A DNA stretch of 64,000 bases from CAZTVF01 sp964616985 (GTDB taxonomy: Bacteria; Planctomycetota; Phycisphaerae; SM23-33). Below, in pieces: positions 53,579 through 61,697 of the stretch. A program made the translations under genes and the position numbers. Numbering within the stretch: the first letter of the stretch is position 1; each line of letters starts with the position of its first letter. The notes under the pieces were generated by a model. That model was given only the letters and a program-made list of their open reading frames with translations. It was not told the DNA's origin and did not search any database. The DNA is taken from positions 15,414 through 79,413 of the forward strand of contig CAZTVF010000004.1 in NCBI GenBank assembly GCA_964616985.1, read 5' to 3'.

Positions 53579-54501
53579 CGAACAAACACGCCCCCATCTA
53601 CGTCGCCGGGCACACGGGCCTCGTCGGCAGCGCGATCGTTCGCGTGCTCAAGGCGGCGGGGTTCACCAACCTGCTGCTCCGCACGCACAAGGAGCTCGAC
53701 CTGCGGGACGCCGCCGCCGTCGATGAATTCTTCGCCGATCACCGCCCCGCGCAGGTGTACCTCGCCGCGGGCGTGGCCGGGGGCATCCATCGCAACAAGA
53801 CCTACCCGGCCCAGATGATCTACGACAACCTGGCGATCCAGACCAGCGTCATCGAGGCCGCCCGCAAGCATGATGCGGCCAAGCTGCTGTTCATCGGCTC
53901 GGCCTGCGCGTACCCGAAGATCTGCCCCCAGCCCATCGCGCCGGAGGCGATGCTGACGGGCCCGGTGGAGCCCACGAACGAGCCGTTCGCCGTGGCCAAG
54001 ATCGCCGGCATCCGCATGTGCCAAGCCTACAACGCCCAGTACGGCACGCGGTTCATCTGCGTGATCCCCTCGACGATCTACGGCCCCAACGACCACTTCG
54101 ACGCCAACGGCCACGTGGTGGCGGCGCTGATCGACCGCTTCCACCAGGCGGCCGCGGCCAAGCTGCCCGAGGTGGCGGTGTGGGGCACCGGCCGCCCGCG
54201 GCGCGAGTTCATGTACGCCGACGACTTCGCCGCCGCCGCGATGTTCCTGATGGAACGCTACGACGCCAGCGAGATCATGAACGTCGGCATGGGGGTGGAC
54301 ACGTCGATCGCCGACCTCGCCGCCGCCGTCGCCGGGGCCGTCGGCTACCGCGGCCAGATCACCTTCGACACGACCAAGCCCGACGGCATGCCCCAGCGCC
54401 TGCTCGATTCCTCCCGCCTCACCGCCCTTGGTTGGCAGCCCCGCGTCTCGCTGGCCGATGGCCTCGCCCGCACCTACGCCTGGTACCTGGCTTCGATGTA
54501 G
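53575..54501 (+). CDS. GDP-L-fucose synthase / ColC-like reductase with Tyr-to-Phe change
   Basis: 308 residues from GTG 53575, which overlaps the previous stop (GTGA). GDP-fucose synthase features: IYVAGHTGLVGSAIVR, VYLAAGVAGGIHRNKTYPA, Ser109 and Cys111 in IGSACAYPK, IPSTIYGPNDHF, and a His in the NGHVVAALI segment. The catalytic Tyr of YxxxK is Phe138 (NEPFAVAKIAG, codon TTC 53986-53988), with Lys142 kept. The family epimerises at C3/C5 and reduces C4. Next to a ColD-like enzyme it resembles ColC, the last step to GDP-colitose. Activity may be altered by the Phe. Confidence 0.88.
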   Translation: MTNKHAPIYVAGHTGLVGSAIVRVLKAAGFTNLLLRTHKELDLRDAAAVDEFFADHRPAQVYLAAGVAGGIHRNKTYPAQMIYDNLAIQTSVIEAARKHDAAKLLFIGSACAYPKICPQPIAPEAMLTGPVEPTNEPFAVAKIAGIRMCQAYNAQYGTRFICVIPSTIYGPNDHFDANGHVVAALIDRFHQAAAAKLPEVAVWGTGRPRREFMYADDFAAAAMFLMERYDASEIMNVGMGVDTSIADLAAAVAGAVGYRGQITFDTTKPDGMPQRLLDSSRLTALGWQPRVSLADGLARTYAWYLASM

Positions 54502-54869
54502 TGCGGTGGTACGCGCCCCGCCCGCCTGGATCTGCACGGGAGTTGTTATGGGTCCCGTAGGGACCTGAAGTTAGCCCAGCACTTCAGTGCAGGGTCACAG
54601 AGCGGCCCGCTGCATTGGAGTCCCGTAGGGACGATTGAAACGTTTCAGCCGTCCCTACAGGACTTCGAACTCTTCCGGGTTCCATGCCGTGGCTTCCCTC
54701 CCGAAGGCAGGCGCACCCTCGCCGGCACGCTCCGCGGGGTGCCATGCCGAAGTTAATGAGTCCACGGCGAAGGTCTCCGCGGCCCGGGCGGCGGCGCAGG
54801 CGTGCTTCATCCGGGCCGGCATCGCCAACGAAAGGCACAAGGTCGATTGACTCCCGATAGAGTTCTGGA
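54502..54869. other. 368 bp spacer with family C and half family B repeats
   Basis: No gene is seen. It contains a full inverted copy of the family C element and a half copy of family B (GGTGCCATGCCGAAG at 54738-54752). The rest shows no coding pattern. Confidence 0.6.
54552..54663. repeat. Family C element, inverted copy (112 bp)
   Basis: Palindromes at 54552-54564, 54620-54632 and 54651-54663 (the last with one mismatch, GTCCCTACAGGAC). Read on the minus strand it matches 39495-39611 nearly throughout, including the TCTGTGACC and CACTGAAGTGCT segments. The flanks differ from those of the 39.5 kb copy. Confidence 0.85.
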
Positions 54870-55328
54870 CTACCGAGCCCCTTCTTGTGCGACCCCAATC
54901 GTTGTTGGTGTGACCGTGTTACTGAACCAGTAGAGCTTAAAGGAGCCCTGTTTGACGTCTATGTACCGCCGGTCCATCAGGTAGAAGGAAGACTCAAACT
55001 TGAAATCCGCACCATCTGCGTCAATGCCAGTCAACGTGAACATTGTCGAGCCTTCATCGTCAGGGAAGACAAGGCTTTCCCCAATGCTTAGGACGGTGAT
55101 CCGGGAACCAGTATTGATGTCCCTTTGCACCACTTTGACCTTCGTCTCCGATGGCGTGAGCTCAAGTAGATGATTTCGTAAGAACTTCATGTAGACCCCG
55201 CTATTGTCGGCAAGGGTGTAGCGGTATTCGACTGGAGAGTTGCGCGTGCGCGCAAAATAGATGAGTGCCAGTCCAGCTAGGCCAGCAATGAGGGCAACAA
55301 GGACCCAATATCGCGTTTTGATGGACAC
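54870..55328 (-). CDS. Hypothetical membrane-anchored protein of lower GC
   Basis: 152 residues; GTG start at 55328 with GAGGAAG upstream. One N-terminal membrane helix (VLVALIAGLAGLALIYFA), then an extracytoplasmic domain (FLRNHLLELTPSETKVKV, SIGESLVFPDDEG, FKFESSFYLMDRRYIDVK). I do not recognise the family. Base use is visibly more AT-rich than the neighbouring genes, and repeats lie on both sides, which together hint at acquisition. Confidence 0.6.
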   Translation of the reverse strand: MSIKTRYWVLVALIAGLAGLALIYFARTRNSPVEYRYTLADNSGVYMKFLRNHLLELTPSETKVKVVQRDINTGSRITVLSIGESLVFPDDEGSTMFTLTGIDADGADFKFESSFYLMDRRYIDVKQGSFKLYWFSNTVTPTTIGVAQEGAR

Positions 55329-55695
55329 AGTAGTCTTCCTCTAACCTTGGACGGTTGAGACATTAAGAAGTTTCAGGCGGGAGCCGAACGGATTTAAGAC
55401 GGGCTGCACCCGAACGCTAATGGCCAGCCGAAGACACCCCCAAAACAAGTTTGGGGGTGGCACCGTTCTGGCTGCACCGTAAGGTCGGATGACAAATCGG
55501 TCGGGATCTAGGCTATCGCCGTCGGGACAGGGCGGTCAAGCGTGAAAGCGGCCCGGGCTTGCCTGCCGGAGGCAGGAAGGCGACCAAGCATCCACGCACT
55601 CCCGCCCCCTCAACGGAATGACAAACTCCCGACCTTGACTCACGCCGCCGTCGCGATAGAATCACCCTTGGGTCGGGGCGGAAAGAAGTATCGCG
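55329..55695. other. 367 bp spacer with family A repeat and small palindrome
   Basis: No gene is seen. It holds family A copy 55435-55464 (CACCCCCAAAACAAG..., with one extra A) and CCTGCCGGAGGCAGG at 55562-55576. The promoter of the guanylyltransferase operon should lie near its right end, but no strong box is evident. Confidence 0.6.
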
Positions 55696-56421
55696 ATGCA
55701 CCATATAAAGGATTGGCCTGTCTGTATCCTGGCCGGAGGCCTGAGCAAACGCCTGCGGCCTCTGACAGACACAATCCCCAAACCCATGGTGCCCGTCGGA
55801 GACAAGCCCTTTCTGGAGCTGCTCTTAAACCATTTCGGCTCGCTGGGCTTTCGCCGTTTCGTCCTGGCCGTCAGCTATCTGTGGGAACAGATTCGCGACT
55901 ATTTCGGCGATGGCTCGAAGTTCGGCTGGCAGATCGAGTACTCCGTCGAGCCCCAGCCGCTGGGCACAGGCGGCGCGGTGCTGTGGGCCCGCAAGCTCTG
56001 GGGCCCGCGGGCCCTGGTGGCCAACGGCGACACGTTTCTCATGGAAGACTGGCGAGGCCTCATCGAGCGGCACGAGTCGCTCACCCCGCCGGCCACCATC
56101 GCACTGGTGCAGCAGGACGATGCCTCGCGGTTCGGCCGCGTGGAGATCGCCGACGGCCGGGTGGTCGCCTTCAACGAGAAGAGCGCCGCCGGCGGGCCCG
56201 GCTGGATCAACGCCGGCGTGTACGCCCTGGAGGCCGGCGCGCTGGACGCCTTCGAGCCCGGGGCCGTCTTCTCGCTGGAGAAGGACGTCTTCCCCGCCCT
56301 GGCCGGGAGGATGGCCGCCTACACGTGCCGCCGAGTCTTCGCCGACATCGGCACGCCGCAGTCGCTGGAAGACTTCCGCCTCAAGACGCTCAAGCAAGCA
56401 CTGGAAGAAGGACGCACATGA
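55696..56421 (+). CDS. hddC: Heptose-1-phosphate guanylyltransferase-like nucleotidyltransferase
   Basis: 241 residues. NTP_transferase signature CILAGGLSKRLRPLTDTIPK, then PMVPVGDKPFLELLLNHF, YSVEPQPLGTGGAV, ALVANGDTFLM and the short C-terminal part FADIGTPQSLEDF. The size and motifs are those of HddC, which makes GDP-D-glycero-D-manno-heptose; other sugar-1-P substrates are possible. The ATGA overlap (56418-56421) with the kinase gene supports a heptose role. Confidence 0.85.
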   Translation: MHHIKDWPVCILAGGLSKRLRPLTDTIPKPMVPVGDKPFLELLLNHFGSLGFRRFVLAVSYLWEQIRDYFGDGSKFGWQIEYSVEPQPLGTGGAVLWARKLWGPRALVANGDTFLMEDWRGLIERHESLTPPATIALVQQDDASRFGRVEIADGRVVAFNEKSAAGGPGWINAGVYALEAGALDAFEPGAVFSLEKDVFPALAGRMAAYTCRRVFADIGTPQSLEDFRLKTLKQALEEGRT

Positions 56422-57476
56422 ACTTTTCCGATAACCTGTTCGAGATGGAGATCACCAGCCAGGCCCCCGCGCGGATCGGCCTGGCCGGGGGCGGCACGGA
56501 CGTCTCGCCCTACCCCGAGATGCACGGCGGCGAGGTGCTCAACGCCACCGTCTCGATCTTCATGCTCGCCCGCCTTCGCCTGCACGCCGACAAGAAGGTC
56601 ATCATCCACGCCAACACCCGCCCCGAGCCCATGGAGTATCCCAGCTTCGCCGAGATGACCTTCGACGGACGGCTGGACTTCATCAAGGCCGCGGCCAAGG
56701 CGCTGTACAACCGCGACCACGGCTTCGAGCTCTACGTCTATTCGAGCCTGCCGATGCGCAGCGGCCTGGGCGGTTCGGGCGCGATGTGCGTGGCAGTGCT
56801 CGAGGCATTCAACGACACGCTCAACAGCCGCAAGCTCAACAGCTACCAGCTGGCCGAGCTGGCGTACGAGATCGAGACCAAGCAGCTGGGCAACGCCTCG
56901 GGCCGCCAGGACCAGTACGCGGCGGCCTTCGGCGGCGTGAACCACTTCGAATTCCTCGGGGGCAACCACGTGCGGGTCAGCCGCGTGGACATCGGCCACG
57001 CCGGCGAGCGGGTGCTGAACCAGGCGCTGGTGCTGCTGTGGCTGGGCGATCGCAAGGCCTCGGGCACGATCATCGAGGACCAGACGCAGGGCGTGAAGAA
57101 TGGCGGGGCGGTGCTGGAGGCGATGCACGCGACCAAGGAAGCCGTGCCGGCCATGCACGAGGCGCTGCAGAACCTCGACATCCACCGCATCGGCACGCTG
57201 CTGGATCAGCTGTGGCAGATGAAGAAGCAGTTCAGCCGCGAGATCACCAACGCCCGCATCGACGACGTGTACTCGCGCCTGAAGGTCGCCGGGATGATCG
57301 GCGGCAAGATCGCCGGCGCCGGCGGCGGCGGGCACATGGTCGCCTGCTGCCAGATCGAACAGCGCGACGCCGTCATCGCCGCCGCCGAACAACTCGGCAT
57401 CCGACACGTACCCTACTCCTTCGTGCAAGGGGGCGTGATGTCGTGGCGATCGCCGATCCGGTCGATACGGGGATAG
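56418..57476 (+). CDS. hddA: D-glycero-D-manno-heptose 7-phosphate kinase-like GHMP kinase
   Basis: 352 residues from the ATG at 56418; the longer frame upstream is an overlap with hddC. GHMP kinase motifs: N-terminal APARIGLAGGGTDVSPY, ATP loop LPMRSGLGGSGAMCVAVL, and C-terminal MIGGKIAGAGGGGHMV. HddA phosphorylates heptose-7-phosphate at C1 before HddC transfers GMP. GmhA and GmhB are not in the window. A fucose-kinase-like role is the alternative. Confidence 0.87.
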   Translation: MNFSDNLFEMEITSQAPARIGLAGGGTDVSPYPEMHGGEVLNATVSIFMLARLRLHADKKVIIHANTRPEPMEYPSFAEMTFDGRLDFIKAAAKALYNRDHGFELYVYSSLPMRSGLGGSGAMCVAVLEAFNDTLNSRKLNSYQLAELAYEIETKQLGNASGRQDQYAAAFGGVNHFEFLGGNHVRVSRVDIGHAGERVLNQALVLLWLGDRKASGTIIEDQTQGVKNGGAVLEAMHATKEAVPAMHEALQNLDIHRIGTLLDQLWQMKKQFSREITNARIDDVYSRLKVAGMIGGKIAGAGGGGHMVACCQIEQRDAVIAAAEQLGIRHVPYSFVQGGVMSWRSPIRSIRG

Positions 57477-57676
57477 CCCCCGGTACCCGAACGCCTTTGT
57501 GGGACCCTGGATAAGCACCAACTTGCGCAATCGAGTGGTTCAAGTCTCACAGCGCCGAAAGGCGAGCGATTGAGAACGTCATCGATTGGTCCAAGTCCTG
57601 CAGCGCACGAAGCAAACACCCCGCGCCCCCTTGACGGACGTAGTCATTCCTCGCGCCTCGTGATAGAGTATCTGTC

Positions 57677-59083
57677 ATGACCGAATACCGCAAAGAACAC
57701 GATCTCCTCGGGGATCGCAAAGTTCCATCGGATGCTTTGCACGGGATATCGACCGAGCGGGCGATCGAGAATTTTCCTCTGGCCGCGCGGGCGGTGAACG
57801 CGGGGCTCATCCGCGCGTTCGGGGCGGTCAAGCTCGCCTGCGCGAGGGCGAACCACGAGCTGGGGCGGTGGGATGAGAAGACCTTCAGCGCCATCGCCCA
57901 GGCGTGCAGCGAGATGATCGAGGGAATGCTCGACGCACACATCGTCGTCGACGCCCTCCAGGGCGGCGCTGGCACCAGCACCAACATGAACGTCAACGAG
58001 GTGCTCGCCAACCGCGCCCTGCAGATCCTCGGCCGCCCGCTGGGCGACTACGCGACGATCGACCCGCTCGACGACATCAACCTCCACCAGTCCACCAACG
58101 ACACCTACCCCACCGCCCTCAAAGTGGCGGCGATCAACAAGCTCCGCTCGCTCGAACGCCAGGTCGTCGCCCTGCTGGAGGAGTTCCAGCATCGCGAGAA
58201 GGCCTTCGCCCACATCGTCAAGATCGGCCGCACGCAGTTCCAGGACGCGGTCCTGATCACCCTGGGCCGCGAGATGGGCGCCTACGCCGAGGCGTTCGGC
58301 CGCGACCGCTGGCGGATCTACAAGTGCGAGGAACGCCTCCGCGTGGTGAACCTCGGCGGCACGGCCGTGGGCACGGGCATCGACGCGCCGCGGCAGTTCA
58401 TCTTCCGCGCGATCGAGCACCTGCGCGACATCACCGGCCTGGGCCTGGCCCGGGCGGAGAACCTCGTCGAGGCCACGCAGAACACCGACGTCTTCGTGGA
58501 GGTCAGCGGCATCCTCAAGGCCCTGGCGTCCAACCTGGTGAAGGTGTGCGGCGACCTGCGGCTGCTGTCCTCGGGGCCCGACGGCGGCCTGGGCGAGATC
58601 CGCCTGCCCGCCCGCCAGGCCGGCTCGAGCATCATGCCCGGCAAGGTGAACCCCGTCATTCCCGAGGCCGCCACGCAGGCGGCGATCATGGTGATGGCCA
58701 ACGACCAGGCGATCACACAGGCGTGCTCGATGGGCAGCCTGGAGCTCAACGCCTTCTTGCCGCTGATCGCCGACGCCCTCCTGGGCAGCCTGGACCTGCT
58801 GGCTCGCGCGTGCGACATCCTCCGCCGCTTCTGCGTCGCCGGGATCGAAGCCGATGAGCAGCGCTGCCTGCGCCACGTGGCAAGTTCCACCGCGGCTGTG
58901 ACCGCGCTGGTCGAAGAGATCGGCTACGAGAAGGCGAGCGAACTGGTGAACCAGTCGCGGACGCGCGGAATCTCCATCCGCGAAGCGGCACTGGAAAGCG
59001 GACTGCTCACGCCACAGAAGTATGATGAACTGGTCTCCCCCGAACGCGTGATGCGACTGGGCTCGCAACCGAAGAAAAATTGA
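57677..59083 (+). CDS. aspA: Aspartate ammonia-lyase (aspartase/fumarase superfamily)
   Basis: 468 residues. Superfamily motifs: GGAGTSTNMNVNEVLANRA, HQSTNDTYPTALKV, KIGRTQFQDAVLITLG, and the signature GSSIMPGKVNPVIPE. VIPE after the signature and the aspartase-like body favour aspartase over class II fumarase, though Gly in place of the common Ala is shared with fumarase. It forms or consumes fumarate and ammonia. The gene lies ~5.6 kb before hydF, and aspA-like genes are often near [FeFe]-hydrogenase maturation genes, which is inference here. Confidence 0.88.
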   Translation: MTEYRKEHDLLGDRKVPSDALHGISTERAIENFPLAARAVNAGLIRAFGAVKLACARANHELGRWDEKTFSAIAQACSEMIEGMLDAHIVVDALQGGAGTSTNMNVNEVLANRALQILGRPLGDYATIDPLDDINLHQSTNDTYPTALKVAAINKLRSLERQVVALLEEFQHREKAFAHIVKIGRTQFQDAVLITLGREMGAYAEAFGRDRWRIYKCEERLRVVNLGGTAVGTGIDAPRQFIFRAIEHLRDITGLGLARAENLVEATQNTDVFVEVSGILKALASNLVKVCGDLRLLSSGPDGGLGEIRLPARQAGSSIMPGKVNPVIPEAATQAAIMVMANDQAITQACSMGSLELNAFLPLIADALLGSLDLLARACDILRRFCVAGIEADEQRCLRHVASSTAAVTALVEEIGYEKASELVNQSRTRGISIREAALESGLLTPQKYDELVSPERVMRLGSQPKKN

Positions 59084-59118
59084 CAGGCGAATCTTCTCCA
59101 GCGTAACGGAGGATTCCC

Positions 59119-59170
59119 TCGATTGCCTCTGCTCCTGCGTCCCGTAGGGACCCAAAGACAGCATCATCGC
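59119..59170. repeat. Solo family C palindrome with flanks of the 39.5 kb copy
   Basis: TCGATTGCCTCTGCTCCTGC then GTCCCGTAGGGAC (59139-59151) then CCAAAGACAGCATCATCGCG. Both flanks match those of the 39.5 kb element (39475-39494 and 39612-39632), but the ~104 bp between its outer palindromes is absent. Confidence 0.75.
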
Positions 59171-59275
59171 GCCACTGCACCATCGCCGGACGCAAGGCGG
59201 ACGGATCCGACATCGACCCCCAGCAGCGCCGAAAAGCGAGCGACTTCAAGTTCGGTGCTGATGCAGAACCCCGCT

Positions 59276-59345
59276 TCTATCTCTTGCTTCTCTTTTCTCT
59301 TCTTCGCTTCTCTCTGCGTTCTCTGCGCTCTCTGCGGTGAAACCC
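59276..59345. repeat. Pyrimidine-rich CTCTGCG tandem-like repeat
   Basis: A run of CTTCTC/TTCTCT words followed by CTGCGTTCTCTGCGCTCTCT and GCGGTGAAAC. This type of degenerate tandem sequence recurs between genes in many environmental bacteria. It is just downstream of the convergent hypothetical gene's stop. The function is unknown. Confidence 0.5.
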
Positions 59346-59358
59346 CCGCGCCCAGCGC

Positions 59359-60033
59359 CTAGACCAGCTTCCGCAGGATCGTCTGCACCGCGACCTGATC
59401 GTCTTCATTGCAGGAGTACGTGAAGCAGGCCGAGGGCGTCAGCGTGATGTTCACCCGCCCGGTCGGGCCGGCGAAGCGGACGCTGGCGGAGGTGACCCCG
59501 GCCGCGTACTCGGCCAGGAAGTCCAGGCCGTGCTGCGTATCGATGAACTTCGGCGCGTACATGCCTGTCATGTAGGCGTTGTGCGCGAAGTCGCTCACGC
59601 GGACCACGCGGAGCTGAAACTTGTTGGCCTCCTTGGCCAGCTTCTCCACGGCCGCCGCCACGTCGAACTCGATCGTCTCGGTGACGGTCTTGAAGGCCAT
59701 GCAGCTGGAGAAGAAGATGCCCGCCTGCTCGATGGCCCCCACCGAGCCGGCGTACACCTCGAGGCGCTCCATCTCGGGGGTGACGGCGATGGGATAGACG
59801 GTGACCTTCTCGACCGGGGCCGAGGTGAGTTCCTTGGTCTCGGCGTCCAGTTGCTTGACCGCCTGCTGAGTCTTACGGATCAGCGTGGCGAAGGCGGAGC
59901 TGCTGGTGCCCGAGCAGTTCAGCACGCCGAACTCCTCGGTCTCCGGCAGGCCGAACGCGGTCATGGTCTCGACGATCTTCTTGGGGCTGGGCAGGCCCTT
60001 GATGCGGGCCAGATTCATCTTGTAGGAAGCCAT
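59359..60033 (-). CDS. Conserved hypothetical protein
   Basis: 224 residues from the ATG at 60033. Cytosolic alpha/beta protein (ARIKGLPSPKKIVETMTAFG, GVLNCSGTSSSAFATLIRKT, YPIAVTPEMERLEVYAGSVG, FEFDVAAAVEKLAKEANKFQ-like helices). Three cysteines are spread out with no cluster motif. The family is not recognised. It is convergent with aspA and separated from the zinc-ribbon gene by a ~300 bp spacer. Confidence 0.65.
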   Translation of the reverse strand: MASYKMNLARIKGLPSPKKIVETMTAFGLPETEEFGVLNCSGTSSSAFATLIRKTQQAVKQLDAETKELTSAPVEKVTVYPIAVTPEMERLEVYAGSVGAIEQAGIFFSSCMAFKTVTETIEFDVAAAVEKLAKEANKFQLRVVRVSDFAHNAYMTGMYAPKFIDTQHGLDFLAEYAAGVTSASVRFAGPTGRVNITLTPSACFTYSCNEDDQVAVQTILRKLV

Positions 60034-60338
60034 GCGTACTCCAGGGTTAGAACGGTGGATCATAGGCTTTGGCGGCAGCGAATCAAGGCAATGATGGGCA
60101 CAAAATCCGCTGTTTTTCCCATGACAGTTCGGCAAAACGTGTGTTAATATTCCTGGGTCATTTCGCAGTGACTGGCATGGCGGCCCCATCTGTCCAAAAG
60201 CGGGAACCCGTTCGAGGCCGGCATGTCTAATTGAGTGTCCGTTTCGGTTCGCTCTGCGTTTTGGCCCCGCGGCGGAACGCCCAGGAAATAACCGGTCATG
60301 CAATGCGTTCAGCTATTGGACGCAAAGAAGGCAAGAAC
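60034..60338. other. 305 bp spacer, no gene seen
   Basis: It lies between divergent hypothetical genes and should carry both promoters. An AT-richer stretch near 60110-60160 (TGTGTTAATATTCC) is the most promoter-like part. No repeats or RNA structures were recognised. Confidence 0.4.
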
Positions 60339-61697
60339 ATGTCCCCAAAGGATCTTATTCCGTCTCGCAAGGTCATGTGCCCCGCGTGCCGTTCGCTGCT
60401 GGGCGTGCCGGAGAACCTCGGCAACCGTTTCATTCGTTGTGGCCGTTGCGAGCATAAGTTCCAGCCGCCGCGCCGGCTGGAGGTGCTGGACGCGGCCGTG
60501 GCCGAGTGGCTGAACGAAGAGGGCGAGGAGCCCGATGCCGCCAAGTCAACGTTGATGGGCCACATCGCCCCCGAACTGCTCAAGGAACAGCTCGAGAAAG
60601 AAGCCGCCGCGCCCGCCGCGCCCGCCGAGCCTCCCAAGGCGGCCAAGCCCGCCGCGCCAGCGCCGGCAGCGACGGCAAAGCCAGCGCCGGTCAAGCCGGC
60701 CGCGCCGCCCGCACCCGCGGCGGCAGCGATGCCCAAGCCCGTAGTTCAGCCCGCGCCAGCGGCAGCGCCGGCCAAGCCGGCGCCCCAGCTTACGCCCGTG
60801 GCCGCCGCGGCGGCGGCGATAGCGCCCGGCCAGGCCGCCACGCAGATCCAGATGGCCCGCTGCGACCGCGACGGGGCGCTGATGACGTTCCCCGCCCACC
60901 TGCTCAAGGACCTTTCGTTTCGCTCGGCCATGCCGCGACGCTGCCTGCAGTGCGGCACGCGAACGCACCTGGAGGCGCACGTCATCATCTACGCCGGCGT
61001 CCTGGTGGACTCGGTCTCGCTGGAGGCCGAGCACGAGGCCGGCAAGCTGATGGTGCCGGTCGACGAAGCGAAGAACCTGTCGGTGGAGCAGTTGCTGGAG
61101 CGCCTGCCCCTGGTGCCCAACGTGCCCGCCCCCGGCAACATCCCCATGCCCTACTGGCTGTGCGACATGTGCAACGACGCCGGGGCCATCTCGGCCCAGA
61201 TCAACGTGAACGAGGCCGGCGAGGGCGAATGCCACCTCCTGATCGCCAACTTGTGGCGTGCGGAGGAGTTTCTCTCGGCGCTGGGCGCCCGGCGGACCCG
61301 CTGCTACAGCGACCTCAGCAAGCAGATCGCCGCCAGCGTGGAAAACCCGTGGGACATGCAGTCGCTGGTGGTGAAAAACCGCCTGCAGCAGTGGTTCAAG
61401 CCCGGCGAGGGCGAGCATTTCATCGCCTATGTGCCCGACCGCGACCACACGCGGGCCGAGGACGGCATGAGCGGCATCATCGTCTCGACCCAGCGGCTGG
61501 TGCACCACACCAAGCTCCGCCACCGCGAGAACGAGGTCGCCTCGCCGATGGAAATGCAGCTGGCGATGTCCAAGACCAAGGGCAGCCTCCAGATCCGCGC
61601 CACCACCTGGGACGCCCACCTCACCGTCGACGGCGACGGCATCCTCAACCTCCGCCGCGCCCTGGCCAAGGGCAAGTTCCGCGCCACCTGGCGGTGA
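60339..61697 (+). CDS. Zinc-ribbon protein with Ala/Pro linker
   Basis: 452 residues from the ATG at 60339 (GAAGG upstream). The N-terminal MJ0042-like zinc ribbon is VMCPACRSLLGVPENLGN ... RCGRCEHKFQPP. It is followed by an ~100-residue Ala/Pro/Lys linker (AAPAPAATAKPAPVKPAAPP). The C-terminal globular domain has further Cys pairs (RRCLQCGTRTHLEA, YWLCDMCNDAGA) and ends FRATWR. There are no membrane segments. The function is unknown; the modular layout resembles planctomycete-specific regulators or scaffold proteins. Confidence 0.75.
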   Translation: MSPKDLIPSRKVMCPACRSLLGVPENLGNRFIRCGRCEHKFQPPRRLEVLDAAVAEWLNEEGEEPDAAKSTLMGHIAPELLKEQLEKEAAAPAAPAEPPKAAKPAAPAPAATAKPAPVKPAAPPAPAAAAMPKPVVQPAPAAAPAKPAPQLTPVAAAAAAIAPGQAATQIQMARCDRDGALMTFPAHLLKDLSFRSAMPRRCLQCGTRTHLEAHVIIYAGVLVDSVSLEAEHEAGKLMVPVDEAKNLSVEQLLERLPLVPNVPAPGNIPMPYWLCDMCNDAGAISAQINVNEAGEGECHLLIANLWRAEEFLSALGARRTRCYSDLSKQIAASVENPWDMQSLVVKNRLQQWFKPGEGEHFIAYVPDRDHTRAEDGMSGIIVSTQRLVHHTKLRHRENEVASPMEMQLAMSKTKGSLQIRATTWDAHLTVDGDGILNLRRALAKGKFRATWR

